Shown here piece after piece: positions 16,245-24,680 of a stretch of DNA of 64,000 nucleotides. Numbering within the stretch: position 1 is the first letter of the stretch; each line of letters begins with the position of its first letter. Source of the DNA: Bacteroidales bacterium (GTDB lineage Bacteria > Bacteroidota > Bacteroidia > Bacteroidales > F082). The translations under genes were made by a program, and so were the position numbers. A model generated the notes under the pieces. That model saw only the letters and a program-made list of their open reading frames with translations. It did not search any database and was not told the DNA's origin. The DNA is taken from contig JACCQN010000008.1 in NCBI GenBank assembly GCA_015709215.1, forward strand, positions 18,594 through 82,593, written 5' to 3'.

Positions 16245-18092
16245 ATGTTGACAGACATTATCAAACTTTTACCAGATTCCGTTGCCAATCAGATCGCTGC
16301 AGGTGAAGTAATACAACGACCAGCATCTGCCGTAAAAGAACTTCTGGAAAATGCAATTGATTCAGGGGCAACACAAATAGATTTAATTGTAAAAGAGGCC
16401 GGTAAAACACTTATTCAGGTTATTGATAACGGCTGTGGTATGTCGGAAACGGATGCACGTATGAGTTTTGAGCGGCATGCCACTTCTAAAATACAGAAAG
16501 CTGATGATTTGTTCGCCATTCGAACTATGGGTTTTCGAGGAGAAGCTTTGGCAAGTATTGCTGCAATCGCACAAGTTGAAATAAAGACTAAACGCTCTGA
16601 CGATGAGCTTGGCACACTAATAAATATTGAAGGGTCTGTTGTTAAAAATCAGTCAGCTGTGGCCATGAACAATGGAACACAGATTGCTGTTAAAAATCTC
16701 TTTTTTAATGTGCCGGCGCGTAGGAATTTTTTAAAATCCAACCCCGCCGAAATGCGCCATATCGTAGAGGAATTCCACAGGATAAGTTTGATGCATCCCG
16801 GAGTTGCATTTAACCTGATTAGCAACGAAAAACAAATCTTTCACCTTAATGCCGGCAATTTGAAGCAACGCATTGTTGGCTTATTTGGGAATGCCTATAA
16901 CGAAAGACTTTTACCTGTTTCACAGGAGTCAGATACCGTTAGTATTCATGGGTTTATTGGTAAAGCGGTTTTTGCAAAAAAAACGCGCGGTGAACAGTAT
17001 TTTTTTGTTAATAACCGATTTATTCGTCATCCCTATTTACATCATGCTATTGAAAATGCCTTTCAGGAATTGCTGCCAAAAGACAGTTTTCCGACCTATT
17101 TCCTCAATATTCAAATTGATCCGGCTGAAGTTGACATTAATATTCATCCTACAAAAACAGAGGTTAACTTCCAGGATACCAAACTGATATATGCCGTTTT
17201 ACACGCAGCAGTAAAAAAAACAATAGGGCAACACAATCTCGCTCCGATGATCGACTTTGATGAACCAACAGATGTTCCCATTGATTTTGGTGAAATCAGC
17301 CGGGCAAACCGCCCGATAACCCCTCCATCTATTGAGATTGACCAAAGTTTTAATCCATTTCATCAATTTGAATCACAGGATTTTAAATTCAAATCACGGT
17401 CAGCAGGAAAATCTCCTGGGAATTGGCGTGTGCTTTATAGTGACGAAGAACAGCTCAACCCTGAAAATGAAACGGATGCAAAAGGGCAAACAACACTTAA
17501 TAAACAATCTGATGTTGCTGATTTACCTGGAAATACCCGTTTGATTCAATTACGACAGCGTTTTATTGTTACCGCCATTCGAAGCGGATTGATGTTGATT
17601 GATCAGCATTTGGCTCATTGGCGTATTTTATACGAAAAATTTTTAAAACAGCTCGAACACGGCCAACAAGGCTCTCAGCAGGAGCTTTTTCCGCAACAAA
17701 TCAGACTGAACAGCGAAGATGCCGCAATCCTAATGGAAATCATTCAGGATTTAGCCATACTCGGATATCAAATTAATCCGGTAAGCAGTAATACTTTTGT
17801 TATTAATGGAACACCAGACGGTATGAAAGACAAAGATATACAGAAATTGATTGAACAAATGCTGGAACAATTTAAAAGAAATGCTATTGATTTGCAATTA
17901 CATAAAAAATTAAACCTTGCGCGTACCATGTCAGCTCAAACTGCTGTCAAATACGGACAATTACTAAATGAACAAGAGATGACTGCGCTGATCGATCAAT
18001 TATTTGCTTGTCAGGTTCCGGAGGTAAGTCCGGATGGGCGTAAAATTATTGTTACTTTGCCGCTGGATCAACTTCAACAACTTTTCAAATAA
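16245..18092 (+). CDS. mutL: DNA mismatch repair protein MutL
   Basis: This 615-residue MutL has the GHKL ATPase N-domain: LPDSVANQIAAGEV, KELLENAIDSGAT, the DNGCGM loop and FRGEALASIAA, all within the first 105 residues. A transducer domain runs to about 330 and a variable linker (about 345-425) follows. The C-terminal dimerisation domain (about 430-615) starts at LIQLRQRFIVTA. The endonuclease motif DQHAxxExxxxE of most non-enterobacterial MutLs is altered to DQHLAHWRILYE: Ala to Leu and the first Glu to Trp. The ACR and CPHGRP motifs are also replaced (MSAQTAVK, EVSPDGRK). The protein probably does not nick DNA itself. Confidence 0.95.
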   Translation: MLTDIIKLLPDSVANQIAAGEVIQRPASAVKELLENAIDSGATQIDLIVKEAGKTLIQVIDNGCGMSETDARMSFERHATSKIQKADDLFAIRTMGFRGEALASIAAIAQVEIKTKRSDDELGTLINIEGSVVKNQSAVAMNNGTQIAVKNLFFNVPARRNFLKSNPAEMRHIVEEFHRISLMHPGVAFNLISNEKQIFHLNAGNLKQRIVGLFGNAYNERLLPVSQESDTVSIHGFIGKAVFAKKTRGEQYFFVNNRFIRHPYLHHAIENAFQELLPKDSFPTYFLNIQIDPAEVDINIHPTKTEVNFQDTKLIYAVLHAAVKKTIGQHNLAPMIDFDEPTDVPIDFGEISRANRPITPPSIEIDQSFNPFHQFESQDFKFKSRSAGKSPGNWRVLYSDEEQLNPENETDAKGQTTLNKQSDVADLPGNTRLIQLRQRFIVTAIRSGLMLIDQHLAHWRILYEKFLKQLEHGQQGSQQELFPQQIRLNSEDAAILMEIIQDLAILGYQINPVSSNTFVINGTPDGMKDKDIQKLIEQMLEQFKRNAIDLQLHKKLNLARTMSAQTAVKYGQLLNEQEMTALIDQLFACQVPEVSPDGRKIIVTLPLDQLQQLFK

Positions 18093-18097
18093 GCACT

Positions 18098-18949
18098 ATG
18101 GCTCAATTTCAACCTACAGGGTTCAAAGTTTTACCAACAGTAGTAAAAAACTTATTGATTATCAATGGTTTGTTTTTTCTCGCTACGATTAGTTTTGGAG
18201 ATGTTTTTAACATTGACCTTACCAAAATTTTAGGACTTCATTATATAACAGCATCCGATTTTAGACCTTATCAGTTTGTTACCTACATGTTTATGCATGG
18301 CGGTTTTGCTCACATTTTGTTCAATATGTTTGCGCTATGGATGTTTGGCAACACCCTAGAAAATATATGGGGACCGCAGCGTTTTCTGATCTATTATATG
18401 GTTACAGGAATCGGTGCCGGCATTGTATATCTCATTTGGATCAGTTTCCAGATTATGCCTGTTGCCAATCAAATAGATCTTTTTCTGCAAACAAGAGACC
18501 TTGCAGTTTTAGGGCAATTTACTTCTGAACATACTTTTCGATTGAATGAATATTCAGGCGCAATCTGGCAGCAATTTCAGATTTTTGAACAAAGTTTAAA
18601 AGTATTATCGGTAAACCCGGGAAACACTCAGGCTATGCAGACAACATTAAGCTTTATGGCTGAATACAAGGAGTTTTACCTTAATCAGAATGTAGTTGTG
18701 GGTGCTTCAGGTGCTGTGTTTGGCATTTTGCTGGCATTTGGAATGATGTTTCCGAATTCACTTATCTATTTGTATTTTGCCATTCCAATCAAAGCCAAAT
18801 ACTTCGTACTAATCTATGGTGCTTTCGAACTTTTTGAAGGTGTGATGAACAGGCCTGGTAACAATATTGCACATTTTGCTCATCTTGGTGGCATGCTTTT
18901 TGGTTACCTGCTAATAGTTTACTGGAAAAAGAAAGGTGTATTTCGATAA
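18098..18949 (+). CDS. Rhomboid family intramembrane serine protease (first of two)
   Basis: The 283-residue protein has about six membrane helices and the rhomboid catalytic dyad: GASGAVFG with Ser near residue 204, and the final-helix His in AHFAHLGG near 262. The HILFNMFALWMFG motif supplies the loop-1/helix-2 Asn-His region (HGGFAH). It has an unusually long soluble insert (about residues 120-190) between the second and fourth helices. Rhomboids cleave membrane helices in the bilayer. It is five bases after mutL and three bases before a second rhomboid, so the three are one transcription unit. Confidence 0.88.
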   Translation: MAQFQPTGFKVLPTVVKNLLIINGLFFLATISFGDVFNIDLTKILGLHYITASDFRPYQFVTYMFMHGGFAHILFNMFALWMFGNTLENIWGPQRFLIYYMVTGIGAGIVYLIWISFQIMPVANQIDLFLQTRDLAVLGQFTSEHTFRLNEYSGAIWQQFQIFEQSLKVLSVNPGNTQAMQTTLSFMAEYKEFYLNQNVVVGASGAVFGILLAFGMMFPNSLIYLYFAIPIKAKYFVLIYGAFELFEGVMNRPGNNIAHFAHLGGMLFGYLLIVYWKKKGVFR

Positions 18950-18952
18950 ATT

Positions 18953-19855
18953 ATGAATCCTTATCAACCCAATTCCATATTTCTGTCACTGAAACAGTTT
19001 TTCAAAAATCCCGGCATATTGCCCAGATTGATTATCATTAATGCGGCTGTTTTTTTACTTGTTTACATTGTTAATCTTTTATTTTGGCTGTTTCTGGCCA
19101 AAACTAATCCTGGACAGCTCTCTCCTCTAACACAATTTTTGGCTATTCCGGCTGATTTAAATCAACTTCTTGTAAAACCCTGGACTATATTTACTTATAT
19201 GTTCCTTCATGAGGGTTTCTTTCACCTTTTCTTTAATATGCTCGTTTTGTTTTTTGGCGGTCAGATCTTTTTACAATACCTTTCTTCGCGTAAGTTACTG
19301 AGCACTTATATTTTAGGAGGGCTAACCGGAGCAGTTTTTTACGTTATGGCTTACAATATTTTTCCGGTTTTTTACGATGTTGCTCCGGTTTCCATAGCAC
19401 TAGGAGCTTCAGCTTCTGTATTAGCCATTTTAATCGCTGCGGCTACTTATGTTCCGCAATATACTGTAAATCTATTATTTATTGGACCCGTAAAACTCAA
19501 ATACCTGGCAATAGTTTTTGTGATTCTTGACTTTTTTAGTATTCAGGGGAATAATCCAGGAGGCCATATCGCTCACCTCGGCGGAGCTTTGTGGGGCTTT
19601 TTATATATTTATATTTACAAGAATGGAACCGATTTATACAGTTTTTTTGATCGGTTTTATTCGAATAGGATGCGTGTAAAACCCGGAGGCAGAAAATCAG
19701 CCAAAACGATGACCGATGAGGAATACAATCGGTATCGGTTTGAGGAGCAGGAAATGATTGATCACATTTTGGACAAGATTGCAAAAAATGGCTATAAAAG
19801 CTTGACGAATAAGGAAAAGGAAATTCTTTTCAAATCAGGAAATAAATCAAACTGA
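18953..19855 (+). CDS. Rhomboid family protease with DUF6576-like tail (second of two)
   Basis: The 300-residue protein has the rhomboid helix pattern with HEGFFHLFFNMLVLFFGG, the nucleophile Ser near residue 153 within GASASV, and His near 208 in GGHIAHLGG. The usual GxSG is GASA here, a variant seen in Bacteroidetes rhomboids that should keep activity because only the serine is essential. After the last helix a cytosolic tail (about 235-300) carries RKSAKTMTDEEYNRYRFEEQ and ILDKIAKNGYKSLTNKEKE, a conserved acidic helical domain. It is three bases after the first rhomboid. Confidence 0.86.
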   Translation: MNPYQPNSIFLSLKQFFKNPGILPRLIIINAAVFLLVYIVNLLFWLFLAKTNPGQLSPLTQFLAIPADLNQLLVKPWTIFTYMFLHEGFFHLFFNMLVLFFGGQIFLQYLSSRKLLSTYILGGLTGAVFYVMAYNIFPVFYDVAPVSIALGASASVLAILIAAATYVPQYTVNLLFIGPVKLKYLAIVFVILDFFSIQGNNPGGHIAHLGGALWGFLYIYIYKNGTDLYSFFDRFYSNRMRVKPGGRKSAKTMTDEEYNRYRFEEQEMIDHILDKIAKNGYKSLTNKEKEILFKSGNKSN

Positions 19856-19929
19856 AATTATCAGTCTTCGATTATTTGTCCATTGTTTTCTAAAAAACGC
19901 ATCAATTTAGCTTGTACTGAAAAAGCACT

Positions 19930-19937
19930 TATTTTTG
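19930..19937 (+). promoter_or_regulatory. -7 promoter box of uvrB
   Basis: TATTTTTG matches TAnnTTTG. It overlaps the most upstream TTG (19935) of the uvrB frame, which decides the start: transcription from here begins near 19944, so translation should start at TTG 19953. A -33 element is weak (TTG at about 19912-19914). Confidence 0.5.
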
Positions 19938-19952
19938 TATCAAAATAAGATT

Positions 19953-21968
19953 TTGGATTTTCAATTACAATCAGATTTCAGACCAACGGGCGATCAACCC
20001 GAAGCAATCAGGCAGCTATCGGAAGGACTTAGGCGTGGTGATGCTTATCAAACCCTTCTCGGAGTAACCGGCTCTGGTAAAACTTTTACTATAGCTAACG
20101 TCCTGCAAAATGTTAGTCGGCCAGCTTTGGTTTTAAGTCATAACAAAACACTGGCGGCACAGCTTTACGGAGAGTTTAAACAGTTTTTTCCTCAGAACGC
20201 AGTCGAGTATTTTGTTTCTTATTATGATTACTATCAACCCGAGGCTTTTATACCATCTACAAATACCTATATCGAGAAAGACCTTTCTATCAATGATGAG
20301 ATAGAAAAACTTCGGCTTAGTACAACCTCTGCCCTTTTGTCGGGTAGAAGAGATGTTATCGTAGTTTCTTCTGTTTCATGCATTTATGGGATTGGCAATC
20401 CTGATGATTTCAACAATAATGTGATTCATTTGGAAAAAGGCCAGCTGGTAAGTAGAAATCTGATTCTTCAGGCATTGGTAAATGCCCTTTACAGCAGAAC
20501 TGATCTGGAGCTAAGCCGTGGAAAATTCAGGGTAAAAGGAGACACGCTTGACGTTTATCCGGCATATAGTGATACAGCTTTCAGAATAAACTTCTGGGGC
20601 GATGAAATTGACAACCTTGAAACCATTGAGGCAGAAAGCGGAAAACGAATCGAAAAACTTGATGAAATCACAATTTTTCCGGCTAATATTTTTGTCACTT
20701 CACAGGACAAAATGAAAGATGCAGTTCGTGAGATTCAGGATGATATGTTCAGGCAAGTTGCTTATTATAAAGATATTGGAAAGTTTGAAGAAGCAAAACG
20801 CCTGGAAGATCGCGTTACTTACGACATCGAAATGATGCGTGAACTTGGATATTGCAGCGGAATCGAAAACTACTCCCGCTATTTTGATGGCCGAAAACCA
20901 GGCTCCAGGCCGTTTTGCCTGCTGGATTATTTCCCGGATGATTTTATCACAATCATTGACGAAAGTCATGTTACTATCCCGCAGCTCAGAGCGATGTATG
21001 GTGGAGATCGTTCGCGTAAGCAAACCCTCGTAGAATATGGTTTTCGACTGCCATCTGCCTTAGATAACCGTCCGCTGAAATTTGATGAGTTTGAAGCAAT
21101 TACGCAGCAGGTGATCTATGTAAGTGCCACTCCGGGCGATTACGAATTACAGCAATCAGAAGGTGTATTTGTGGAGCAGCTAATCCGGCCAACAGGTCTT
21201 TTGGATCCAATCATCGAGGTGCGCCCAAGCATTAATCAAATCGATGATTTATTAGATGAGGTAGCAACAGTGATCGAAAAAAAACAACGGGTTTTGGTAA
21301 CAACCCTAACCAAAAGAATGGCCGAAGAGCTTACCAAATACCTGAACAAACTTAATGTAAGCAGCCGTTACATCCATTCAGACATCGACACACTGGAACG
21401 CGTTGAGATTATGCATGGCCTCAGAAATGGTGCTTTTGATGTTTTGGTTGGCGTTAACTTATTACGTGAAGGATTGGATTTACCTGAAGTTAGTCTGGTA
21501 GCCATTTTAGATGCTGATAAAGAAGGTTTTTTACGCTCTGAACGTTCACTTACGCAAACAGCTGGCCGCGCTGCGAGAAATGTAAATTCAAAAGTAATCC
21601 TGTATGCTGACAAAATTACAGGTTCGATGCAGCGAACGATTGACGAAACTGATCGCAGAAGAGCTAAGCAGTTAGCTTACAATGAGAAGCACAATATTAC
21701 ACCGCGCTCAATTATCAAATCTATGCAGAATGTACTAGGAAGACAATTAAGCCCCGATAAAGATAACTCGCGTTATCCCTTTGCAGCTGTTGAACCTGCC
21801 GCTGTTGCAGATCCGGTTATGGCTTACTGGAGCGAAACTGAATTGCGAAAAGCCATTCAAAACGCCAAAAAAGCCATGGAAGCTGCCGTTAAAGAACTCG
21901 ATTTTATCGAAGCTGCCAGATTAAGAGATGAGATAAAAGTTTATGAAGATCAATTAAATAAAAACTAA
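19953..21968 (+). CDS. uvrB: Excinuclease ABC subunit UvrB
   Basis: UvrB verifies DNA damage in nucleotide excision repair and loads UvrC. The frame has no in-frame ATG near its start; TTG 19953 gives the standard N-terminus DFQLQSDFRPTGDQPEAI and 671 residues. Motifs follow in order: Walker A GVTGSGKTFT (near residue 40), the beta-hairpin YYDYYQPEAFIP, DEXH-type motif DESHVTIPQ, motif III YVSATPGDYE, motif V NLLREGLDLPEV, motif VI TQTAGRAARN. The C-terminal UVR domain (about 630-670) reads KAIQNAKKAMEAAVKELDF. It is separated from the rhomboids by about 100 bases and has its own promoter. Confidence 0.96.
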   Translation: MDFQLQSDFRPTGDQPEAIRQLSEGLRRGDAYQTLLGVTGSGKTFTIANVLQNVSRPALVLSHNKTLAAQLYGEFKQFFPQNAVEYFVSYYDYYQPEAFIPSTNTYIEKDLSINDEIEKLRLSTTSALLSGRRDVIVVSSVSCIYGIGNPDDFNNNVIHLEKGQLVSRNLILQALVNALYSRTDLELSRGKFRVKGDTLDVYPAYSDTAFRINFWGDEIDNLETIEAESGKRIEKLDEITIFPANIFVTSQDKMKDAVREIQDDMFRQVAYYKDIGKFEEAKRLEDRVTYDIEMMRELGYCSGIENYSRYFDGRKPGSRPFCLLDYFPDDFITIIDESHVTIPQLRAMYGGDRSRKQTLVEYGFRLPSALDNRPLKFDEFEAITQQVIYVSATPGDYELQQSEGVFVEQLIRPTGLLDPIIEVRPSINQIDDLLDEVATVIEKKQRVLVTTLTKRMAEELTKYLNKLNVSSRYIHSDIDTLERVEIMHGLRNGAFDVLVGVNLLREGLDLPEVSLVAILDADKEGFLRSERSLTQTAGRAARNVNSKVILYADKITGSMQRTIDETDRRRAKQLAYNEKHNITPRSIIKSMQNVLGRQLSPDKDNSRYPFAAVEPAAVADPVMAYWSETELRKAIQNAKKAMEAAVKELDFIEAARLRDEIKVYEDQLNKN

Positions 21969-22087
21969 ATAACCCTTATTTATAGGTATTTGGCGTTCTA
22001 AACCTGTTGGTTATCAACACAATTTTATTAAAAGTTCAGATTTCTTGCTAAGTTATTAACCAATCACTGTAAATAACTTAACTTTGT

Positions 22088-22121
22088 TTTGCAGAATCAC
22101 GCAGTTAATTCACTATTTTTG
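22088..22121 (+). promoter_or_regulatory. Promoter of the exopolysaccharide operon
   Basis: A -33 TTTG (22088-22091) and a -7 TATTTTTG (22114-22121) are separated by 22 bases, within the usual range. The leader to ATG 22191 is about 65 bases. No other strong box was seen before the 18 co-directional genes that follow to 44638, although internal promoters cannot be excluded. The rest of the 222-base gap after uvrB shows nothing else recognisable. Confidence 0.55.
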
Positions 22122-22190
22122 CTCCTTACAGCTTATCTTAAATAAGGTCAACCCAAACAGAAAAATCAACTACTGATATTACTTAACTAC

Positions 22191-22562
22191 ATGAAAAAGA
22201 AAATTTTAGTTATGGATGATGAGCTTAGCATCAGGATGCTCCTCGAAAATTTTCTGAGCAAAAGCTACGATGTCATCACTAAAAACGATGGTATGGAGGG
22301 CATAAAGTGGATGGAAGACGGTAATATGCCAGACCTGATTGTTGCTGATATCCAGATGCCCAATCTCGATGGTTATGAATTCATTAAGAATATTCGTTCC
22401 AGCGGGTTTTTCAAAGATGTACCTTTGATAATGCTATCTGGAATAGAAAGTTCTCAGGAAAAAGTGAAATGTCTCAAACTTGGCGCTAATGATTACATGG
22501 TCAAACCGTTCAATCCCGAAGAGCTTTCTATTCGTATAGAGTTACTTCTCGCCCGCAAATAA
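22191..22562 (+). CDS. Receiver-only response regulator at the head of the EPS operon
   Basis: The 123-residue protein is a single CheY-like receiver domain. It has the acidic pocket (MDDE, residues 8-11), the phospho-acceptor Asp in IVADIQMPNLDG near residue 54, Ser/Thr in MLSG and the conserved Lys in DYMVKPFNPEE near 105. There is no output domain, so it acts by protein contact, perhaps with the hybrid kinase encoded at the other end of the operon or with the adjacent pseudoreceiver-sugar transferase. It is followed after 17 bases by the latter. Confidence 0.9.
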   Translation: MKKKILVMDDELSIRMLLENFLSKSYDVITKNDGMEGIKWMEDGNMPDLIVADIQMPNLDGYEFIKNIRSSGFFKDVPLIMLSGIESSQEKVKCLKLGANDYMVKPFNPEELSIRIELLLARK

Positions 22563-22579
22563 ATAAATGCCATTTTGTT

Positions 22580-23767
22580 ATGGACGAAACCAGTCTTCCA
22601 TTAATTAAGGTGTTATATATCGGTGGTTATCCTGATTTTATTCAAGAACTTGAATCTAAGCCAGAATGGTTTGAGCTTACTGTTGTAGAAAATGGATTGA
22701 AAGCAATGAGTCTGCTCAAAGACGATAATACAATTGAGGCTATTGTTTGCGAGGCCTATCTTCCCGGAATGAACGGGATTGATATAGCCGCTATGCGCGA
22801 AGTAAAACAGATACATACTAACACGCCTTTTCTGCTCGTTTCGCCAGACAAAGATGAAAAGCAAAAAGAAAAAGCCTTCAAAGCCAACGTAAACGATTTT
22901 TACGAAGGCAAACTTGAAGCAGAAAAATTATTTTTACGAATTCATTATCTTAGAAAATACCTTAATTATTTCAGCACAGCCTCCGAAGAAACTAAAACCG
23001 CCAAAGAATATAAAATTCCCTTGAATAAAAGGTTGTTTGATATTGTAGTTTCTTTTAGTGCACTTCTTGTGCTCTCTCCCCTGCTCATAATTGTAATGAT
23101 TGCCATCAGGTTAGAATCGAAAGGTAAAGTTTTTTATACCAGTAAAAGAGTTGGAACCGGATACAAAATCTTTGATTTTTACAAACTAAGATCAATGCGT
23201 ATTGGAGCAGATGCAGCACTCAAGGATTTAAAGCATTTGAATCAATACGAGGCCGAAAAAGCTATTGACGAAGATCATGACGAATGTCCCCGCTGTGCTG
23301 CTTTACCAGAAGGGAAATATTGCTCAGAAGTGCTCTATTCGGAAGGAAAAAAAGTGTGTGAATTTTGGTATTTTGAAAGAAAAAAACGGAAAGCTGATAG
23401 TACTTTCATCAAGATTAAAGATGATCCAAGAGTTACACGGGTAGGTAGATTTATCAGGAATACTAGTATTGACGAATTACCACAATTGGTAAATGTATTA
23501 AAAGGTGATATGTCAATTGTAGGCAACAGGCCCTTGCCACTCTATGAAGCTGAGATGCTAACATCCGACGATTGCAGTGAAAGATTCATGGGACCAGCCG
23601 GCATCACAGGCCTTTGGCAGGTCGAAAAAAGAGGAAAAAGAGGAGTCTTGTCTGAAGAAGAAAGAAAAGCACTGGATAATCAATATGCGCGTAACTATTC
23701 TTTTTGGGGTGATATTAAGCTGATATTAAAGACTATACCTGCTTTGTTTCAAAAAGAAAATGTTTAA
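22580..23767 (+). CDS. Pseudoreceiver-sugar transferase fusion (initiating glycosyl-phosphate transferase)
   Basis: Residues 1-125 follow the CheY fold (LIKVLYIGGY, LPGMNGIDI, FLLVSPD, VNDFYEGK) but the acceptor Asp is Glu in VCEAYLPGMNG and the Lys region is altered. Residues 150-395 are a bacterial sugar transferase of the WcaJ/ExoY/PglC type: KRLFDIVVSFSALLVLSPLL (membrane segment), then FYKLRSMR, TSIDELPQLVNVLKGDMSIV and GNRPLP. It would load the first sugar-phosphate onto undecaprenyl phosphate at the inner membrane. An insert at about 230-265 carries CPRC plus two further cysteines (KYC, KVC), possibly a zinc site. Operon gene 2. Confidence 0.88.
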   Translation: MDETSLPLIKVLYIGGYPDFIQELESKPEWFELTVVENGLKAMSLLKDDNTIEAIVCEAYLPGMNGIDIAAMREVKQIHTNTPFLLVSPDKDEKQKEKAFKANVNDFYEGKLEAEKLFLRIHYLRKYLNYFSTASEETKTAKEYKIPLNKRLFDIVVSFSALLVLSPLLIIVMIAIRLESKGKVFYTSKRVGTGYKIFDFYKLRSMRIGADAALKDLKHLNQYEAEKAIDEDHDECPRCAALPEGKYCSEVLYSEGKKVCEFWYFERKKRKADSTFIKIKDDPRVTRVGRFIRNTSIDELPQLVNVLKGDMSIVGNRPLPLYEAEMLTSDDCSERFMGPAGITGLWQVEKRGKRGVLSEEERKALDNQYARNYSFWGDIKLILKTIPALFQKENV

Positions 23768-23908
23768 CTAAACTTTATCAAAAATTGTTAAAAACTCCTT
23801 GATAACTCTATGAACACCAAAATCAAGACTACAGCTTTTCTTTTTTATATTGCAGGGTTCTTATTTATCTGGAATAGAAAACAGGAGTTTAGACGACAAC
23901 CGCAAATT

Positions 23909-24673
23909 ATGCGAACAATTAATAGTTTTATTTTGATTGTTTTTTTGTTACTGGCTGCACCATTAGCAAAAGCACAAATACGTGCCGATGATGAATCAAA
24001 GCTATTTAATCCGCTTACTGATGACATCACCAAAAGATTGCCAACATTACGTGTGATGCTGGATTCAGCCGTGGCTAACGCCCCTTCGGTAAGGTATGAA
24101 GAGTTAAAAGCTGATTTTTATTATTACGAACAAAAAACGCAGGAAAGATATTGGCTTGAACATTTTAGTTTTAATCTGGATTGGAACTGGGGCAAATGGA
24201 ATTTCCATGATCGTGATGAACTTACGCGAATCGATCGTTTTTATCTAAGTGAATCGTATCGTGATAACTTTGCGGTTGGGTTTTATATCCGTTTTCCTTT
24301 CGCTACACTCGTTGATAGAAAAAATCGAATCAATAAACAAAAAAAGTGGATTGAACTTTCGCTTGTGCAACGAGATATCAATAAAAAATATATTGAGGGC
24401 CAGGTAATTGAAGCCTACAATATGATGATTCAATGGCAAAACTACATCCGAATTTATAACGACTACCAGAAGTTTACGATGATACAGATGCAAATGGCTC
24501 AAAATCAGTTTTTGAATGGAGAGATTACAACAGCGGAATATACCAGGCTCAAAGAGATTCAAACACGTGGAGCCGTTGAATATCAGCAGGCCATAACAGA
24601 ATTTAGTAAGAATTATCAATTACTTGAGATACTAACAGGAATCAACTTCAATCTGATTAATGTACTAAGATAA
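23909..24673 (+). CDS. TolC-like outer membrane protein of the EPS export system
   Basis: An upstream ATG (23810) exists, but ATG 23909 directly precedes a signal peptide (MRTINSFILIVFLLLAA, cleavage after KAQ) and gives 254 residues. The mature part is mostly long alpha helix (KNRINKQKKWIELSLVQRDI, AYNMMIQWQNYIRIYNDYQK, AEYTRLKEIQTRGAVEYQQA) with one amphipathic beta stretch (FYIRFPFAT). That is half of a TolC/OEP protomer and shorter than usual (about 420). It may form the outer-membrane channel in place of Wza, which is absent here. It sits eight bases before the Wzz gene. Confidence 0.65.
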   Translation: MRTINSFILIVFLLLAAPLAKAQIRADDESKLFNPLTDDITKRLPTLRVMLDSAVANAPSVRYEELKADFYYYEQKTQERYWLEHFSFNLDWNWGKWNFHDRDELTRIDRFYLSESYRDNFAVGFYIRFPFATLVDRKNRINKQKKWIELSLVQRDINKKYIEGQVIEAYNMMIQWQNYIRIYNDYQKFTMIQMQMAQNQFLNGEITTAEYTRLKEIQTRGAVEYQQAITEFSKNYQLLEILTGINFNLINVLR

Positions 24674-24680
24674 CCAAACA

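Noticed and set aside
19935..19952. Start of uvrB at TTG 19935
   Set aside because: That codon lies inside the -7 promoter box, and the family N-terminus begins at TTG 19953.
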